Assembly (NCBI GenBank): GCA_035494735.1
Contig: DATJGS010000014.1
Coordinates: 1 to 64,000 of the forward strand
Source: DATJGS01 sp035494735
GTDB lineage: Bacteria > Eisenbacteria > RBG-16-71-46
Direction: 5' to 3'
DNA length: 64,000 bases
In this document: positions 34,339-43,199 of the stretch, piece after piece
How the letters are laid out: each line of letters starts with the position of its first letter
How positions within the stretch are numbered: the first letter of the stretch is position 1
The notes under the pieces: model-generated
What the model was told of the DNA's origin: nothing
Databases searched by the model: none
What the model saw: the letters and a program-made list of their open reading frames with translations, nothing else
Program-made: the position numbers and the translations under genes

Positions 34339-36762
34339 TCAGTCGTCGTTCGCGACGCCGCGCGGCCACGCCGCGGCGACCGCGAGCAGGACCCAGGCGA
34401 GCGCGGCCCAACCGGAGATGGCGCGGCCCAGCGCCCAGCCGGGCGGCACGTAGTCGAGCGTGATCCGATGATGCCCCGCCTCCAGCGCGACGCCGCGCGC
34501 GACGTGATCCACGCGCTCGAGCGGCGCGGGCGCGCCGTCGACGCGCGCCGTCCAGCCCGCGAACCAGGCGTCGGCGACGACCACGAACACCGCGGCCGGA
34601 GCGTCGCATTCGAACACCTGGTGATCCGGACGATCGACGATCCAGGCCAGCGCCGCGCTCGGCGCACCGGGATACTCGCGCGCGGCGCGCGGGTCGGCCG
34701 CGAACGCCACCGCGGCCGGCGACCAGTCGGGGCGCACCATCGCCGAGAGCACCGCGAGATCGTTGCCGGGCGCCTCGACACGCGACACGGCGTAGGCCCG
34801 GGGCAGCGCGCCGCGCACATGCCACACGCCCGCCGCGCCGTCCGCCGCGGGCCGATCGGCGTCCGTGACGGAATCGCCGGGCGCGGCGTGCACCCAGGCG
34901 ATCGCCAGCGCGCGCTCCACGCCCGCGCGCTGCAGCAGACCCGACCCCGCGAGTTGCGCCCAGGCCAGCGGCGGCGTGCCGTGCGCGCCGCCGGCGAAGC
35001 GCGCGCGCCAGTCGATCCACCCGTTGTCGCGCGTCAGCTCGTCGAGCGACATCGCCGACGCGCGGTGCAGGGAGTCGCCGCGCGCGACCACGGCCAGCGC
35101 CGGCGGCGCGGGCGCGGCGAGCGCGCCGCGCTCGGCCGTCGCGCCGCGCAGGATGGGCAGCGTCACGCGGCCCAGGTCGAAAGCGCCGAGGACGAGCAGC
35201 AGCGGCGCCACCGCGTGCCGCGCGGCGCCGCCCGCCGAGCGCGCCGCGAGCGCGAGCAGCGCGGCGCCGGCGAGCGCGAGCTGAAGCGCGAGGTCGCCGC
35301 GCGCCGGGGCCGCGGCCGCCGCGGCGCTCGCCGCCGGGAACCCGGCACGAGCGTGGGTCGCCGCGCCGGCGTACGCGGCATCGAACGCGCCGCCGCTCAC
35401 GGCGCACACGCCCGCGAGCGCGAGCGCCGCGCCGCCCGCGATGGCCCAGGCGCGCGCCCGAACGTCGCCCTTGGCCAGCAGCAGATCGAGCGCGCGCGCC
35501 GACAGCAGTGCGACCGCGAGCTGCGCGACGACGATCACCGCCACCGCGACGCGGAAGCGCGACCACAGCGGCAGCACGTCGTGCAGCACGGCGTACGCGG
35601 GCCCGAGCCGCGTGCCCAGCGCGAGGAGCGCCGCGACGACGGCCGCGCCCGCCAGGAACCGCGCCGCGCCGTCGCGCCACGCGCGGCCCGTCGTGACGAG
35701 CCCGAGCGCGAGCGCGACCGCGAGCCCGCCGAAGTATTGCGGGAAGTCCGTGCCGTTGAGCCCGCCCCAGTACGTGGGATCGTGCGCGCCCATGGCCCGC
35801 GGCCACACGAACACGAGGAAGTCGCGAAGCGCGAGACTGTAGCGGCGCACTTCTTCGAGAAAGACGCCGCTCGCGAGGCCGCGGATCGAATCGCCGCCAT
35901 ACAGCGCCATCGGCCACCACACGACCGTCGCCATGGCCAGTCCGAGCAGCGCGGCGCCGAGCCCGACGACGAGGCGTCTGGGACGGCGGAAGCGCCACGC
36001 GCGCTCGAGGCCGAACGCGCCCGAAAGGAGCGCCGAGAAGTACACGAACTGCGGGTGCCCGGCCAGCACCTGGAGCGCGACCACGAGCGCGAGGCCGACG
36101 CTCCTTTGCAGCACCGCGCGCGACGTCGCGGCGCTCATCACGCCGTGCACCGCGAGCAGCGACAGCGGCATGAGCGACGCGGTCACCAGCTGCGCGTGAT
36201 GGCCGTACGCGAACGGCACGACGAGGTTCGGCAGCGCGCCCCACGCGACGCCGGCCCAGATCATGGCCGGCGTGCCGGCGCGCCACAGCGCGCGCACCAG
36301 CGCCGCCGCCGCCAGCATGCCGGCGAGGTGCGCGAGCAGCGGCAGCACGAGCGGCGGCCACACCGGAAACGCGTCGAGCCGCGACAGCGCGTCGAGTGCG
36401 GCGTCCGGCAGGTACTGAGGGCGCGGGTCGGCGAGGCTCGCCGCCGCCGGGACGCCGAGGAAGACGTAGGGATTCCACAGCGCGCGCTCGTGCTCGGCGC
36501 GCCACACGTCGGCGGAGAAGCGCGCGTACGGCGCGTCCATGGGCCAGTCGCCGCGCGCGAACACCCGGGCCTGGAACAACTGCGGCGCCCACAGCATCGC
36601 CCACGCCGCGAGCAGCACGATCGCGGCCACGACAAAACGCCCGCCCGCGGCCGGGGACGGCGCGTGGGCGGGCGAAGTCACGTCGGGCCCGCGATGGTCG
36701 CGCGGGCGGTTCACGCCGGAGGCCGCGCGTGTCGTCGAGTCGGGGCGCGGCGGGCGGGCCAC
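34339..36762 (-). CDS. Large polytopic membrane protein, YfhO/GT-C glycosyltransferase-like
   Basis: The protein of about 807 residues begins with a hydrophobic helix near residue 42, has around 10-12 transmembrane helices up to residue ~540, a large extracytoplasmic domain (~560-770), and a last helix near the C-terminus. The loop after the first helix carries ARGDWPMD and later NPYVFLGVPAA, the pattern of YfhO-type proteins, which resemble GT-C glycosyltransferases that use lipid-linked sugars. Several GTG starts are possible between 36762 and about 36680. It follows the DUF362 gene by 22 bases. Substrate unknown. Confidence 0.72.
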   Translation of the reverse strand: MARPPRPDSTTRAASGVNRPRDHRGPDVTSPAHAPSPAAGGRFVVAAIVLLAAWAMLWAPQLFQARVFARGDWPMDAPYARFSADVWRAEHERALWNPYVFLGVPAAASLADPRPQYLPDAALDALSRLDAFPVWPPLVLPLLAHLAGMLAAAALVRALWRAGTPAMIWAGVAWGALPNLVVPFAYGHHAQLVTASLMPLSLLAVHGVMSAATSRAVLQRSVGLALVVALQVLAGHPQFVYFSALLSGAFGLERAWRFRRPRRLVVGLGAALLGLAMATVVWWPMALYGGDSIRGLASGVFLEEVRRYSLALRDFLVFVWPRAMGAHDPTYWGGLNGTDFPQYFGGLAVALALGLVTTGRAWRDGAARFLAGAAVVAALLALGTRLGPAYAVLHDVLPLWSRFRVAVAVIVVAQLAVALLSARALDLLLAKGDVRARAWAIAGGAALALAGVCAVSGGAFDAAYAGAATHARAGFPAASAAAAAAPARGDLALQLALAGAALLALAARSAGGAARHAVAPLLLVLGAFDLGRVTLPILRGATAERGALAAPAPPALAVVARGDSLHRASAMSLDELTRDNGWIDWRARFAGGAHGTPPLAWAQLAGSGLLQRAGVERALAIAWVHAAPGDSVTDADRPAADGAAGVWHVRGALPRAYAVSRVEAPGNDLAVLSAMVRPDWSPAAVAFAADPRAAREYPGAPSAALAWIVDRPDHQVFECDAPAAVFVVVADAWFAGWTARVDGAPAPLERVDHVARGVALEAGHHRITLDYVPPGWALGRAISGWAALAWVLLAVAAAWPRGVANDD

Positions 36763-36784
36763 GGTGGCGAGGCGTCCTGGAGCG

Positions 36785-37906
36785 TCAGGCCTTCTGGAAC
36801 ACGCCGCCGTTGCCGTACTTCTGGAACAGCGCGCCCCACTGCGTGGCGAGCATGTCCTTGACGCGCGGCTTGCCGTTCACCGGATACCAGAATCCGTCGT
36901 GGTACAGGCGCGACGCGAAGTAGCTCCACGGCACGATCGGCGAGCGCAGCAGCATGTTCTCGAGGGGCTTCAGCGGGCCCCAATAAATGAGCTTCTGGCC
37001 GCGCGAGGCCAGCGTGTTCTCGTTCAGCGAGCCGCGGAAACCGAAGTTCACGTTCTTGATGTCGTCGCCGACGATCTCGATCTCCTCGGGGCGGCCGACG
37101 CCGAGCCCGTTCTCGTGCGCGAGGCGTATGAACTTGAGGTCCGTCATCGGATCGAAGCCCATCATCTTCGCGGCGATCGCGTCGATGGCCACGCAGTCGT
37201 CGGACGCGAGGATGTAGTTCTTGACGTGCGGGCGCATGCAGCGCGGTCCCGGGCCGTCGCCGACGATCGTGCCGTCCATCACCGCGAACACGCCGGGATG
37301 GATCTCCTTCTGGATGCGCAGGAGGTCGACGAGCGTCTCGTGGATCACCGAGTGCGTCCAGTGGCGGTTCAGGTTCAGCAGTCCGCCGAACGCGTTCTTC
37401 ATCGAGCCGGTCGTGCCCGTGAAGATGTGCGTCTTGACCGTGGGCATGTGGATCACGTTCTTGCCCATCAGCATCTTGGGGATCTGGATGCCCTGCTTCT
37501 CGAACACCCGGTCGAGCACCAGCATCTTGCCCTTGGGCTCGTAGCGGATCCACTCCGTCGGCGGCTCGCTCAGGTACTGGATCGGCACCTTGTACTTGTC
37601 GAGCACCGGCGCCAGGTGGTTGTTGACCGTGCCCTCGCGGCAGCTCACCACGACGGTGTCGTTCTGGGCCGCGATCAGGTCGCGCGAGACGTCGTAGTTG
37701 TCGCGCTTCAGCTTCTCGATGACGCCGTGCATCTGCCACGGCGTGGTCGAGCACGCGGGCATGTAGACGTGCCACGAGATGTTGATGCGCAGGCAGGTCT
37801 GGGCCGAGAACGGCAGCGCCTGGCGATAGTTCGCCAGGTCCATGAGGCGGCCGTAGTCTTCGACGACGGTGTCGGGCGAGGTGCGGAGAACGGCGACTTT
37901 CGACAT
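36785..37906 (-). CDS. DUF362 domain protein
   Basis: The 373-residue protein matches the DUF362 family: the core has NVIHMPTVKTH, MKNAFGG and a later SDDCVAIDAIAAKMMG segment. Many DUF362 proteins carry a ferredoxin-like 4Fe-4S tail; here no CxxCxxC motif is present, so it is the shorter, cluster-free type. No signal peptide. Function is unknown for the family. It is followed closely by the YfhO-like gene. Confidence 0.82.
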   Translation of the reverse strand: MSKVAVLRTSPDTVVEDYGRLMDLANYRQALPFSAQTCLRINISWHVYMPACSTTPWQMHGVIEKLKRDNYDVSRDLIAAQNDTVVVSCREGTVNNHLAPVLDKYKVPIQYLSEPPTEWIRYEPKGKMLVLDRVFEKQGIQIPKMLMGKNVIHMPTVKTHIFTGTTGSMKNAFGGLLNLNRHWTHSVIHETLVDLLRIQKEIHPGVFAVMDGTIVGDGPGPRCMRPHVKNYILASDDCVAIDAIAAKMMGFDPMTDLKFIRLAHENGLGVGRPEEIEIVGDDIKNVNFGFRGSLNENTLASRGQKLIYWGPLKPLENMLLRSPIVPWSYFASRLYHDGFWYPVNGKPRVKDMLATQWGALFQKYGNGGVFQKA

Positions 37907-37979
37907 GAATTCCTCGGGGGCTTTGGTTCTGGGCGCGGGCTGAGGCCCGCGTTCGAGTGGGCCGGAATCTTAGCAGATC

Positions 37980-38004
37980 GGGACCGTGGTCGCCGACCGG
38001 TCCC
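37980..38004. promoter_or_regulatory. Dyad upstream of the DUF362 gene
   Basis: GGGACCG (37980-37986) and CGGTCCC (37998-38004) form a perfect 7-base dyad with an 11-base spacer, about 75 bases before the DUF362 start in the promoter region. It could be a repressor site; function is inferred from position only. Confidence 0.35.
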
Positions 38005-38125
38005 CGAGGTTATCGGTACGTCAGGCCCCGCGCTTCAGTCGCGGCCCGCGCCCGCAGAGCGGCGGTGTGCAACCGCCCCCCTGCGACCCCTCTCGGGGGG
38101 TTCGCGCGGCGCTCGAGGCGCGCGA

Positions 38126-38467
38126 CTACGGCGTGCGCGCGGGCGGCACGCTGACCACGTTCGCCATGCGCGCGGCGAGGCGCGGCTCGGGCGCGGACCC
38201 GTCGTGACGGAACGCCTCGCGACCGGCATCGATCGCCGACTTCACGTCCACGCCGAGCCCGGTCGCCGCGTCGCGCGTGTCTTCGAACGATTGGCGCGCC
38301 TGGCGCCCCACGCGCCGCGCCGCGTCGCCGAGTCGGCGTCGCGTGTGCTCACCGCTCGCGGGCGCCAGCAGAAGCGCGAGCACTCCGCCCACCACCGCAC
38401 CGAGCGCGAAGCCGACGAGCGGCCCCACGAGGCTGCTGTCCGTCCTGCCCTGCTGAGTCTCATTCAT
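38126..38467 (-). CDS. YtxH-like small membrane protein
   Basis: The 113-residue protein has one N-terminal Gly-rich transmembrane helix (about 14-36, VGFALGAVVGGVLALLLAP) followed by an amphipathic charged helix with RRRLGDAARRVG, the YtxH pattern seen in general-stress membrane proteins. It overlaps the upstream gene by eight bases. Role unknown, probably envelope stress. Confidence 0.72.
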   Translation of the reverse strand: MNETQQGRTDSSLVGPLVGFALGAVVGGVLALLLAPASGEHTRRRLGDAARRVGRQARQSFEDTRDAATGLGVDVKSAIDAGREAFRHDGSAPEPRLAARMANVVSVPPARTP

Positions 38468-38876
38468 GGTCTTGCTCTCCGTTGTTCGAGAAGCGTGGCT
38501 GCTGCGTGAATCGTCGAACCATCAGATCGAGCAGATGGGTGGCGCCGGTCCTGACGCCGCGCGCCATGGCCGCGGCCGCGAGGACGGGCTCTTCGATCTC
38601 GTCGAGAACCGCGCCGGACAGGTCGGCCGCGCGCTCGCCCAGCCGCTGGAAGCGTGTGACGACTTGCTTCGTGGGCGCCATCATCTCGCGCACCGCGTGC
38701 AGGAGGTCCCGCGTCTCCTTGATGAAGTGCTCGGACTGGGACATCGAGAGTTGTGCCGCCGAGGACAATTGCGAGGCCGTGCGCACGAGGCGGACCAGGG
38801 CATAGATCGTCGCGGCGGAGAGCGCGAGGAATGCCAAGGTTACAATTACAATGCAGACTTGGATCAGCGCGGGCAT
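38460..38876 (-). CDS. DUF948-like membrane protein
   Basis: The 138-residue protein has an N-terminal transmembrane helix (about 5-27) and a long amphipathic helix with MSQSEHFIKETRDLLHAVREMM, the layout of DUF948 proteins. DUF948 and YtxH genes are often paired, as here. A sigma-54-like promoter lies 92-106 bases upstream. Confidence 0.7.
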   Translation of the reverse strand: MPALIQVCIVIVTLAFLALSAATIYALVRLVRTASQLSSAAQLSMSQSEHFIKETRDLLHAVREMMAPTKQVVTRFQRLGERAADLSGAVLDEIEEPVLAAAAMARGVRTGATHLLDLMVRRFTQQPRFSNNGEQDHE

Positions 38877-38967
38877 CGTCGCATCTCCCTCGTGAATGGT
38901 CCGTGCGCTCTTGCGCGGGAAACGCTGCTCCCGGCGATTCGCTCCAGTGACGGCGCAAACGAGTCAC

Positions 38968-38982
38968 GCAATATCGAGGCCA
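38968..38982 (-). promoter_or_regulatory. Sigma-54 promoter candidate before the DUF948/YtxH pair
   Basis: Read on the minus strand, TGGCCTCGATATTGC has GG and GC 10 bases apart and the preferred TTGC at -12. The expected start of transcription is about 80 bases before the gene. The shared TTGAA element is only 49-62 bases upstream, closer than at the other sites. Confidence 0.55.
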
Positions 38983-39030
38983 CTCCGGCTCGGCGCGAGC
39001 GACGCCCGGACCCGTGTAATTCGTACCGCG

Positions 39031-39044
39031 CTTTGAAGAATCCC
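39031..39044 (+). promoter_or_regulatory. Putative activator binding site (UAS E)
   Basis: CTTTGAAGAATCCC matches the shared element; it ends 113 bases before the sigma-54 match at 39157. A second copy is not clear here. See the regulon finding. Confidence 0.5.
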
Positions 39045-39156
39045 GGCGTCGCGGGCTCTCCGTGGAGACGCTCGCGAGTCGCTCGCCGGCGCGCGTGCCG
39101 CCCCACCCCACTGCTCGGCCCCGCCTTGCGGCGCAACGCGCCGAGCGCTCGAAGCG

Positions 39157-39171
39157 CGGCACGGTTCTCGC
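39157..39171 (+). promoter_or_regulatory. Sigma-54 promoter candidate E
   Basis: CGGCACGGTTCTCGC matches the -24/-12 consensus TGGCACGnnnnTTGC except at two positions, with correct GG-to-GC spacing. It is 131 bases before the ATG at 39302. Confidence 0.6.
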
Positions 39172-39301
39172 GTGATGGAGTTCAGCCTAAGGATGGCGTG
39201 GCCTCGCTCGAGGCCCGCGTCGCATGCCGCCTCGGGATGCGCGCGATCTCCCGAACGCACGACCATCGCTGGAACCGGCTCACACCCACGAGGGAACCCC
39301 A

Positions 39302-39748
39302 ATGACCATTCGCCCCAGGATTCGAGTGCTCCTTCCGCTGCTGACCCTGACCCTGGCCCTCGCGACCGCCACCACGGCTCTCGCACAGACCTCCGCGTCG
39401 TTCCAGGTCACGTTCGGCAGCACGCCGCATTGGACGAGCGTGCGCGGCACGCGCGTCCAGGAGATCCGCATGAGCGAGCGCCCGAACTACGACATGTTCC
39501 GCTACGGCGGCGGCTACTACGTCTACAACGACAACCGCTGGTACATGTCGCGTCGCGGGCGCGGCCAGTTCAGGGCCATCGACGAGCGCCGGGTTCCGAG
39601 CGAGCTGACGCAAGTCTCGAAGGACCACTGGCACAACTATCCGTCGAGCTGGCAGGACGAGAACGGCAACTCGCGCTACGGCCACAACCAGGGTCGCGGC
39701 CGTGGGAATCGCCAGGCCCAGCCCGCGGACGATCGCGGCCACCACTAG
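39302..39748 (+). CDS. Small secreted Tyr/Trp-rich protein
   Basis: The 148-residue protein has a signal peptide (1-28, cut after TALAQ) and a body rich in Tyr, Trp, Asn and Arg, with YGGGYYVYNDNRWY in the middle and a basic Gly/Asn/Arg-rich tail. No known domain is recognised. The start is supported by GAGGG nine bases upstream and by the signal peptide. It is the first gene after sigma-54 site E and is followed by a hairpin at 39791-39815. Confidence 0.75.
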   Translation: MTIRPRIRVLLPLLTLTLALATATTALAQTSASFQVTFGSTPHWTSVRGTRVQEIRMSERPNYDMFRYGGGYYVYNDNRWYMSRRGRGQFRAIDERRVPSELTQVSKDHWHNYPSSWQDENGNSRYGHNQGRGRGNRQAQPADDRGHH

Positions 39749-39790
39749 AGACCCGATGCGCAACGTCGCAACACCATCGTGAACCGCGAA

Positions 39791-39815
39791 GCGGGCGCCG
39801 CCGTCGGGCGCCCGC
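39791..39815 (+). terminator. Hairpin terminator between convergent genes
   Basis: GCGGGCGCC (39791-39799) pairs perfectly with GGCGCCCGC (39807-39815) around a 7-base loop, followed by TCGTTCATT. It is placed 43 bases after the stop of the secreted protein. Confidence 0.6.
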
Positions 39816-39869
39816 TCGTTCATTGGCCTCGCGACGGCGCCACGTGGCGCCTCGAGGCCGCCCGCTCCC

Positions 39870-40955
39870 TCACTTCTGGGAGGCCGTGGAAGCCGCCGCG
39901 TCGCGCTTCGCCGCGCGGGTCGGACCGGGCGCCAGCTCCTCGATGACCGCCTGGAGCACCGCGGCGCCCGGCAGCGCGAGCAGCGCGCCCGCGGGCCCGA
40001 GGAGTTGCGCGCCGGCGAGCACGCTGACCGTCACCACGAACGGATGCATCTTGAGGTAGCGCCCCATCAGCCGCGGCGTGACGAGGGCGCCGATCGCCCA
40101 ATTGAGCCCGGTGTAGAGCGCGAGGCCGAGCACGACCTGCGCCGGGCCCACGCTCGATCCGGCGAGCGCGATCGCGGCGGCGGTCGCCATGAAGCCGAGA
40201 TAGGGAATCAGCTCCGCGGCCCCGGCCAGCAACCCGAGCAGCAGCGCCGCCGGGTGGTGCAGCAGCGCGAGCCCGGCGCCGACCAGCGCGCCGGTCACGA
40301 CGCACACGATGGCCTGCCCGCGCACGTAGCTGCGCAGCGCGCGGTCCACCGCGGCGCCAAGCCGCGTGATTTCCGGGCGCGCCTGCTCCGGAACGAAGCG
40401 CAACGCGCTCACGCTGACCGCGTCGGACTCCGCGAGCAGGTAGAACGCGAGCAGCGGAAGCAGCGCGACGCCGAGCAGGCGGCCGAGACCCCCGAACACG
40501 CGTCCCGCGCCCTGAGCGAGCGTACCTCCCATGTTCGCGACCAGCCCCGCGGCGTCGGAGCGTGCGTTGTCGATCGCCGGATCGAGCCACGCGCTCAAGC
40601 CGTGCGCCGCGCCAAACGCGCGCAGGTCGTCGACGATGCGCGCGAGCACCTGGGGCGCGATGGCCGCGAAGTGCGTCGCCTCGGTCCCGAGTCGCGGGAT
40701 CGCGAGCGCGACGAGCCAGCCGACGATGCCGACCAGCGTGAGCATGACAGCGCCAGCCACGAGTCCGCGCGGCAGGTGGCGGCCGCGCGAGTCGCGCACC
40801 CGCTCGATCGCCTTGACGGCCGGTAGCAGCGCGTAGGCGACGAGGACCGCGTAGCCGATGAGCAGCGCGAGATCGCGCAGCGCCCACACGAGGAGCACGG
40901 TCACGATGCCGATCCCGAGCAGCGTGGAACGCGCCGAGGCGAGGCGGGTTGTCAT
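39870..40955 (-). CDS. AI-2E family transporter
   Basis: The 361-residue inner-membrane protein has about eight transmembrane helices in the AI-2E/PerM arrangement: two N-terminal pairs, an extracytoplasmic helical stretch (about 95-150), and a C-terminal half with ELIPYLGF and the family segment containing NWAIGALVTPRLMG. Members are linked to autoinducer-2 or Na+/H+ exchange; substrate cannot be told from sequence. It is in a row of small envelope genes. Confidence 0.87.
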   Translation of the reverse strand: MTTRLASARSTLLGIGIVTVLLVWALRDLALLIGYAVLVAYALLPAVKAIERVRDSRGRHLPRGLVAGAVMLTLVGIVGWLVALAIPRLGTEATHFAAIAPQVLARIVDDLRAFGAAHGLSAWLDPAIDNARSDAAGLVANMGGTLAQGAGRVFGGLGRLLGVALLPLLAFYLLAESDAVSVSALRFVPEQARPEITRLGAAVDRALRSYVRGQAIVCVVTGALVGAGLALLHHPAALLLGLLAGAAELIPYLGFMATAAAIALAGSSVGPAQVVLGLALYTGLNWAIGALVTPRLMGRYLKMHPFVVTVSVLAGAQLLGPAGALLALPGAAVLQAVIEELAPGPTRAAKRDAAASTASQK

Positions 40956-41148
40956 GTCGACGTGTCCTCCTGGGCTCGCGCCGCGCCGGGCATCGGCTTC
41001 ACCGGCATGAAAGCACGCGAGCCCCGAGTATTCCCGATCAGCGCGGGCAACGCCGCATCCAACGGCCGGCTCCTCGTCGACCGGGGCCCGCCGCCGAACA
41101 CGACATCGTGCTCCGACACCGTGCGGGCCCCATCCAGTTCTCCAGGCC

Positions 41149-41547
41149 TCAGCGTCCCCGGCCTCGACGCCGGGCGTCGACGCTGAAGGCGCCGGCCCCG
41201 TGCGCCGCGAAGAACAGGAAGATAAAGCAGAACAGCACGGGCAGCTCGCCGTGGTTCTGGATCGGCCACGTGCCTTGCGGCTGGTGGACCTGGAAGTACG
41301 CGACCGCCATCTCGCCGGAGAGCAGGAACGCGACCGGCCGCGTGAGCAGCCCGAGCAGGAGCGCGATGCCGCCGCCGAACTCGAGGACGCCGGCGAGGCC
41401 CATCTGCGACATCAGCGGCACCGGGTGCGCCGCTCCCATCCCGCCGAACCATCCGAACAGCTTCTGCCCGCCGTGCATGAAGATGAGCAATCCCGCGACG
41501 AGTCGGAGCAGGACGTGAGTGGCCTGAGAGGCGCGTGTCGTGTTCAT
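41149..41547 (-). CDS. DoxX family membrane protein
   Basis: The 132-residue protein has four transmembrane helices. The first carries LLRLVAGLLIFMHGGQKLFGWFGG, and the second GGGIALLLGLLTR, both typical of DoxX. DoxX proteins are linked to quinol oxidation or thiol/oxidative stress in different bacteria. It stands alone with a 123-base gap upstream. Confidence 0.87.
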   Translation of the reverse strand: MNTTRASQATHVLLRLVAGLLIFMHGGQKLFGWFGGMGAAHPVPLMSQMGLAGVLEFGGGIALLLGLLTRPVAFLLSGEMAVAYFQVHQPQGTWPIQNHGELPVLFCFIFLFFAAHGAGAFSVDARRRGRGR

Positions 41548-41670
41548 GGACGTGGCCTTTCCGTGGGACGGCGCGGTGGCGTCCAGGGGTCGAGCCGCGC
41601 GATGAGCAGGATGTTCATCCCTCGATCCCCCGAGAGAATCGCACCCCGCTCCGCGCGCACGCCTGCGTCA

Positions 41671-42072
41671 CTACTTCACGATCACATCGTGATGCATGAG
41701 ACGAAGCACGACAATGACGAGGATGACCACGATCAGGACGCCGATGATGGCGCCGGTGGCGTCGCCGCCGGTCGGCAGGCCCTTCGAGGCGCTGGCCAGC
41801 GTGTGCAGATCCTGGTCCGACATGCTCGCGAGGCGGGCCTGGGCGTCGGCGGGCGCGACGCCGTAGTCGCGGAGCTTCTGGGCGACGACCTTGTTCTCGA
41901 GCGCGCGCTGCGCCATCAGCATGTCGGCGTCGCGGGTCGACGCGATGGTCGTGACCCCGGACGGTTGCGAAGGCGCGAGGCCGGCGGCGGCCGGGGCGAT
42001 GTCGATCGTGCCGAGGCACAGCACGACGAGAATGGCAGTCCAGGAGTAGAGCGGGCGACAGTGCCTGTTCAT
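41671..42072 (-). CDS. PA2779-type small secreted/membrane protein
   Basis: The 133-residue protein has an N-terminal hydrophobic segment (about 9-30), a helical middle with RALENKVVAQKLRDYGVAPADAQARLASMSDQDL, and a C-terminal transmembrane helix (about 104-126). The pattern matches the PA2779/DUF6627 family. The ATG overlaps the upstream stop (ATGA). Role unknown; such genes occur near PEP-CTERM and stress genes. Confidence 0.75.
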   Translation of the reverse strand: MNRHCRPLYSWTAILVVLCLGTIDIAPAAAGLAPSQPSGVTTIASTRDADMLMAQRALENKVVAQKLRDYGVAPADAQARLASMSDQDLHTLASASKGLPTGGDATGAIIGVLIVVILVIVVLRLMHHDVIVK

Positions 42073-42422
42073 TTCACACCTCTCAGGTTCGCGGCATGAG
42101 ACTTGGCGACGTGTGACGCCGTGGTGCGATGCGCCGGCGTGGTCAGAATCGCTGGGACGCGGGACGGCTGCGAAGGGCCTTGGCGGGGCTCGTAGAGCCC
42201 GCGGAACTCCTCGGTCCGGCGGCGCGGCACGAAGAGCAGCAGGAGCCCGCCGACGATCGCGACGGCGGCGACGATCGGCGACAGCGGAATGTCGTGCGGC
42301 TCCGTCGTCGTGGCCTGGAACGAGCCCACGTCGAGCAGCGTCCGCTGGCGGCTGTAGCTGATGCCGCCGTAGACGAGCGCGAGGATTCCCAGCACGATGA
42401 ACACGAAGGCCAGACCTTTCAC
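42069..42422 (-). CDS. DUF3185-like small membrane protein
   Basis: The 117-residue protein has two transmembrane helices (about 4-22 and 48-66) separated by a periplasmic loop with LLDVGSFQATTTE, the pattern of DUF3185. The C-terminal ~40 residues are a basic, disordered tail. It is coupled to the PA2779-type gene by a 4-base overlap. Confidence 0.7.
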   Translation of the reverse strand: MKGLAFVFIVLGILALVYGGISYSRQRTLLDVGSFQATTTEPHDIPLSPIVAAVAIVGGLLLLFVPRRRTEEFRGLYEPRQGPSQPSRVPAILTTPAHRTTASHVAKSHAANLRGVK

Positions 42423-42535
42423 GAGACACTTCCTTTCCTATTGGAGTCGCTCTGACGATTTTTCAGTTTCTCGACGATCGTGATCCGCGCGACGAGGCGG
42501 CCGCGGTGAAAGCCCGCGAGAGGCCGAAGTCGCTC

Positions 42536-43171
42536 CTACCGCATCGCAACACTTCGGCTGACGGTGAAGCTCAACACGAGCCCTTCGGTCAGCACGACCT
42601 GGTCGCCGTCCGTTCCCGGGGTCACGACGGTCGGCGCGCTCCCGAGGGGCGCCGCAGACGTGCCGTCCTTACCGATCACGGCGTTGACGATGGCCGAGCT
42701 GTCGGCCAGCACACGGGCGATCGCGCTGAGGCTGCGCGCGTACGGGGAGCCCGCGACGACCGGCTCCGAGACCGCCACGACCGATTCGTCATAGTCGTTC
42801 ACGTGGATGCTGCGCACGCGGAGCTGGAGGAACGCGCGCGAACCCGGTCGCCCCGCGACGACCCCTTCCACGACGCCGTCCACCCGGCTGCCGACCGGAA
42901 TCTGCCCGCCATTGTCGAGGGGCACGTTCGCGGTCACCTCGCCGTGCCACGCGTCTCCGACATTCGCGGTCTCGGTGGACAAGTGGCTGGCGAGCGCGAC
43001 GTCGAATCGCTTGCCGGCCGGGATCGCGTGCAGCAGGGGCAGGGCGTAGCGGCCCGGTGGATTGCCCGCCGCTTCAGCGGCGGTGCCGCCCGCGCCGCAG
43101 CCGCACAGGGAAAGCAGCGCCGCCGCGACCAAGAGGCCGGGCGCGAAATCGAGTCGCCCCTGGCGAATCAT
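42536..43171 (-). CDS. Lipoprotein of unknown function
   Basis: The 211-residue protein has a lipoprotein signal peptide with LCGC near residue 25. The body is beta-rich and contains a conserved-looking GDAWHGEVTANV segment and PVGSRVDGVVEGV, reminiscent of BON- or translocation-type periplasmic domains, but the family is not certain. It follows the outer-membrane gene by 28 bases and is probably co-transcribed from the sigma-54 promoter A. Confidence 0.7.
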   Translation of the reverse strand: MIRQGRLDFAPGLLVAAALLSLCGCGAGGTAAEAAGNPPGRYALPLLHAIPAGKRFDVALASHLSTETANVGDAWHGEVTANVPLDNGGQIPVGSRVDGVVEGVVAGRPGSRAFLQLRVRSIHVNDYDESVVAVSEPVVAGSPYARSLSAIARVLADSSAIVNAVIGKDGTSAAPLGSAPTVVTPGTDGDQVVLTEGLVLSFTVSRSVAMR

Positions 43172-43199
43172 GCGGAGGCCTCCACGCGGGCGGTCATGA

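Larger units (their letters stand above)
38877..39301. other. 425-base divergent intergenic region with two sigma-54-like promoters
   Basis: No gene is seen. It holds the promoter match at 38968-38982 pointing left, the one at 39157-39171 pointing right, and between them a TTGAA element at 39031-39044 that matches the putative enhancer sites elsewhere in the window. Confidence 0.6.

Noticed and set aside
38071..38102. C-run and G-run hairpin after the YtxH-like gene as a terminator
   Set aside because: Short homopolymer stem with a large loop and no T-run; too weak to list as a feature.
39182..39823. Minus-strand open frame opposite the small secreted protein
   Set aside because: The plus-strand gene has a signal peptide, a ribosome-binding site and a hairpin after it; the minus frame has none of these.
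41047..41061. TGGATGCGGCGTTGC before the AI-2E gene as a sigma-54 site
   Set aside because: Spacing fits, but the conserved C-A after GG is missing and there is no TTGAA element upstream.
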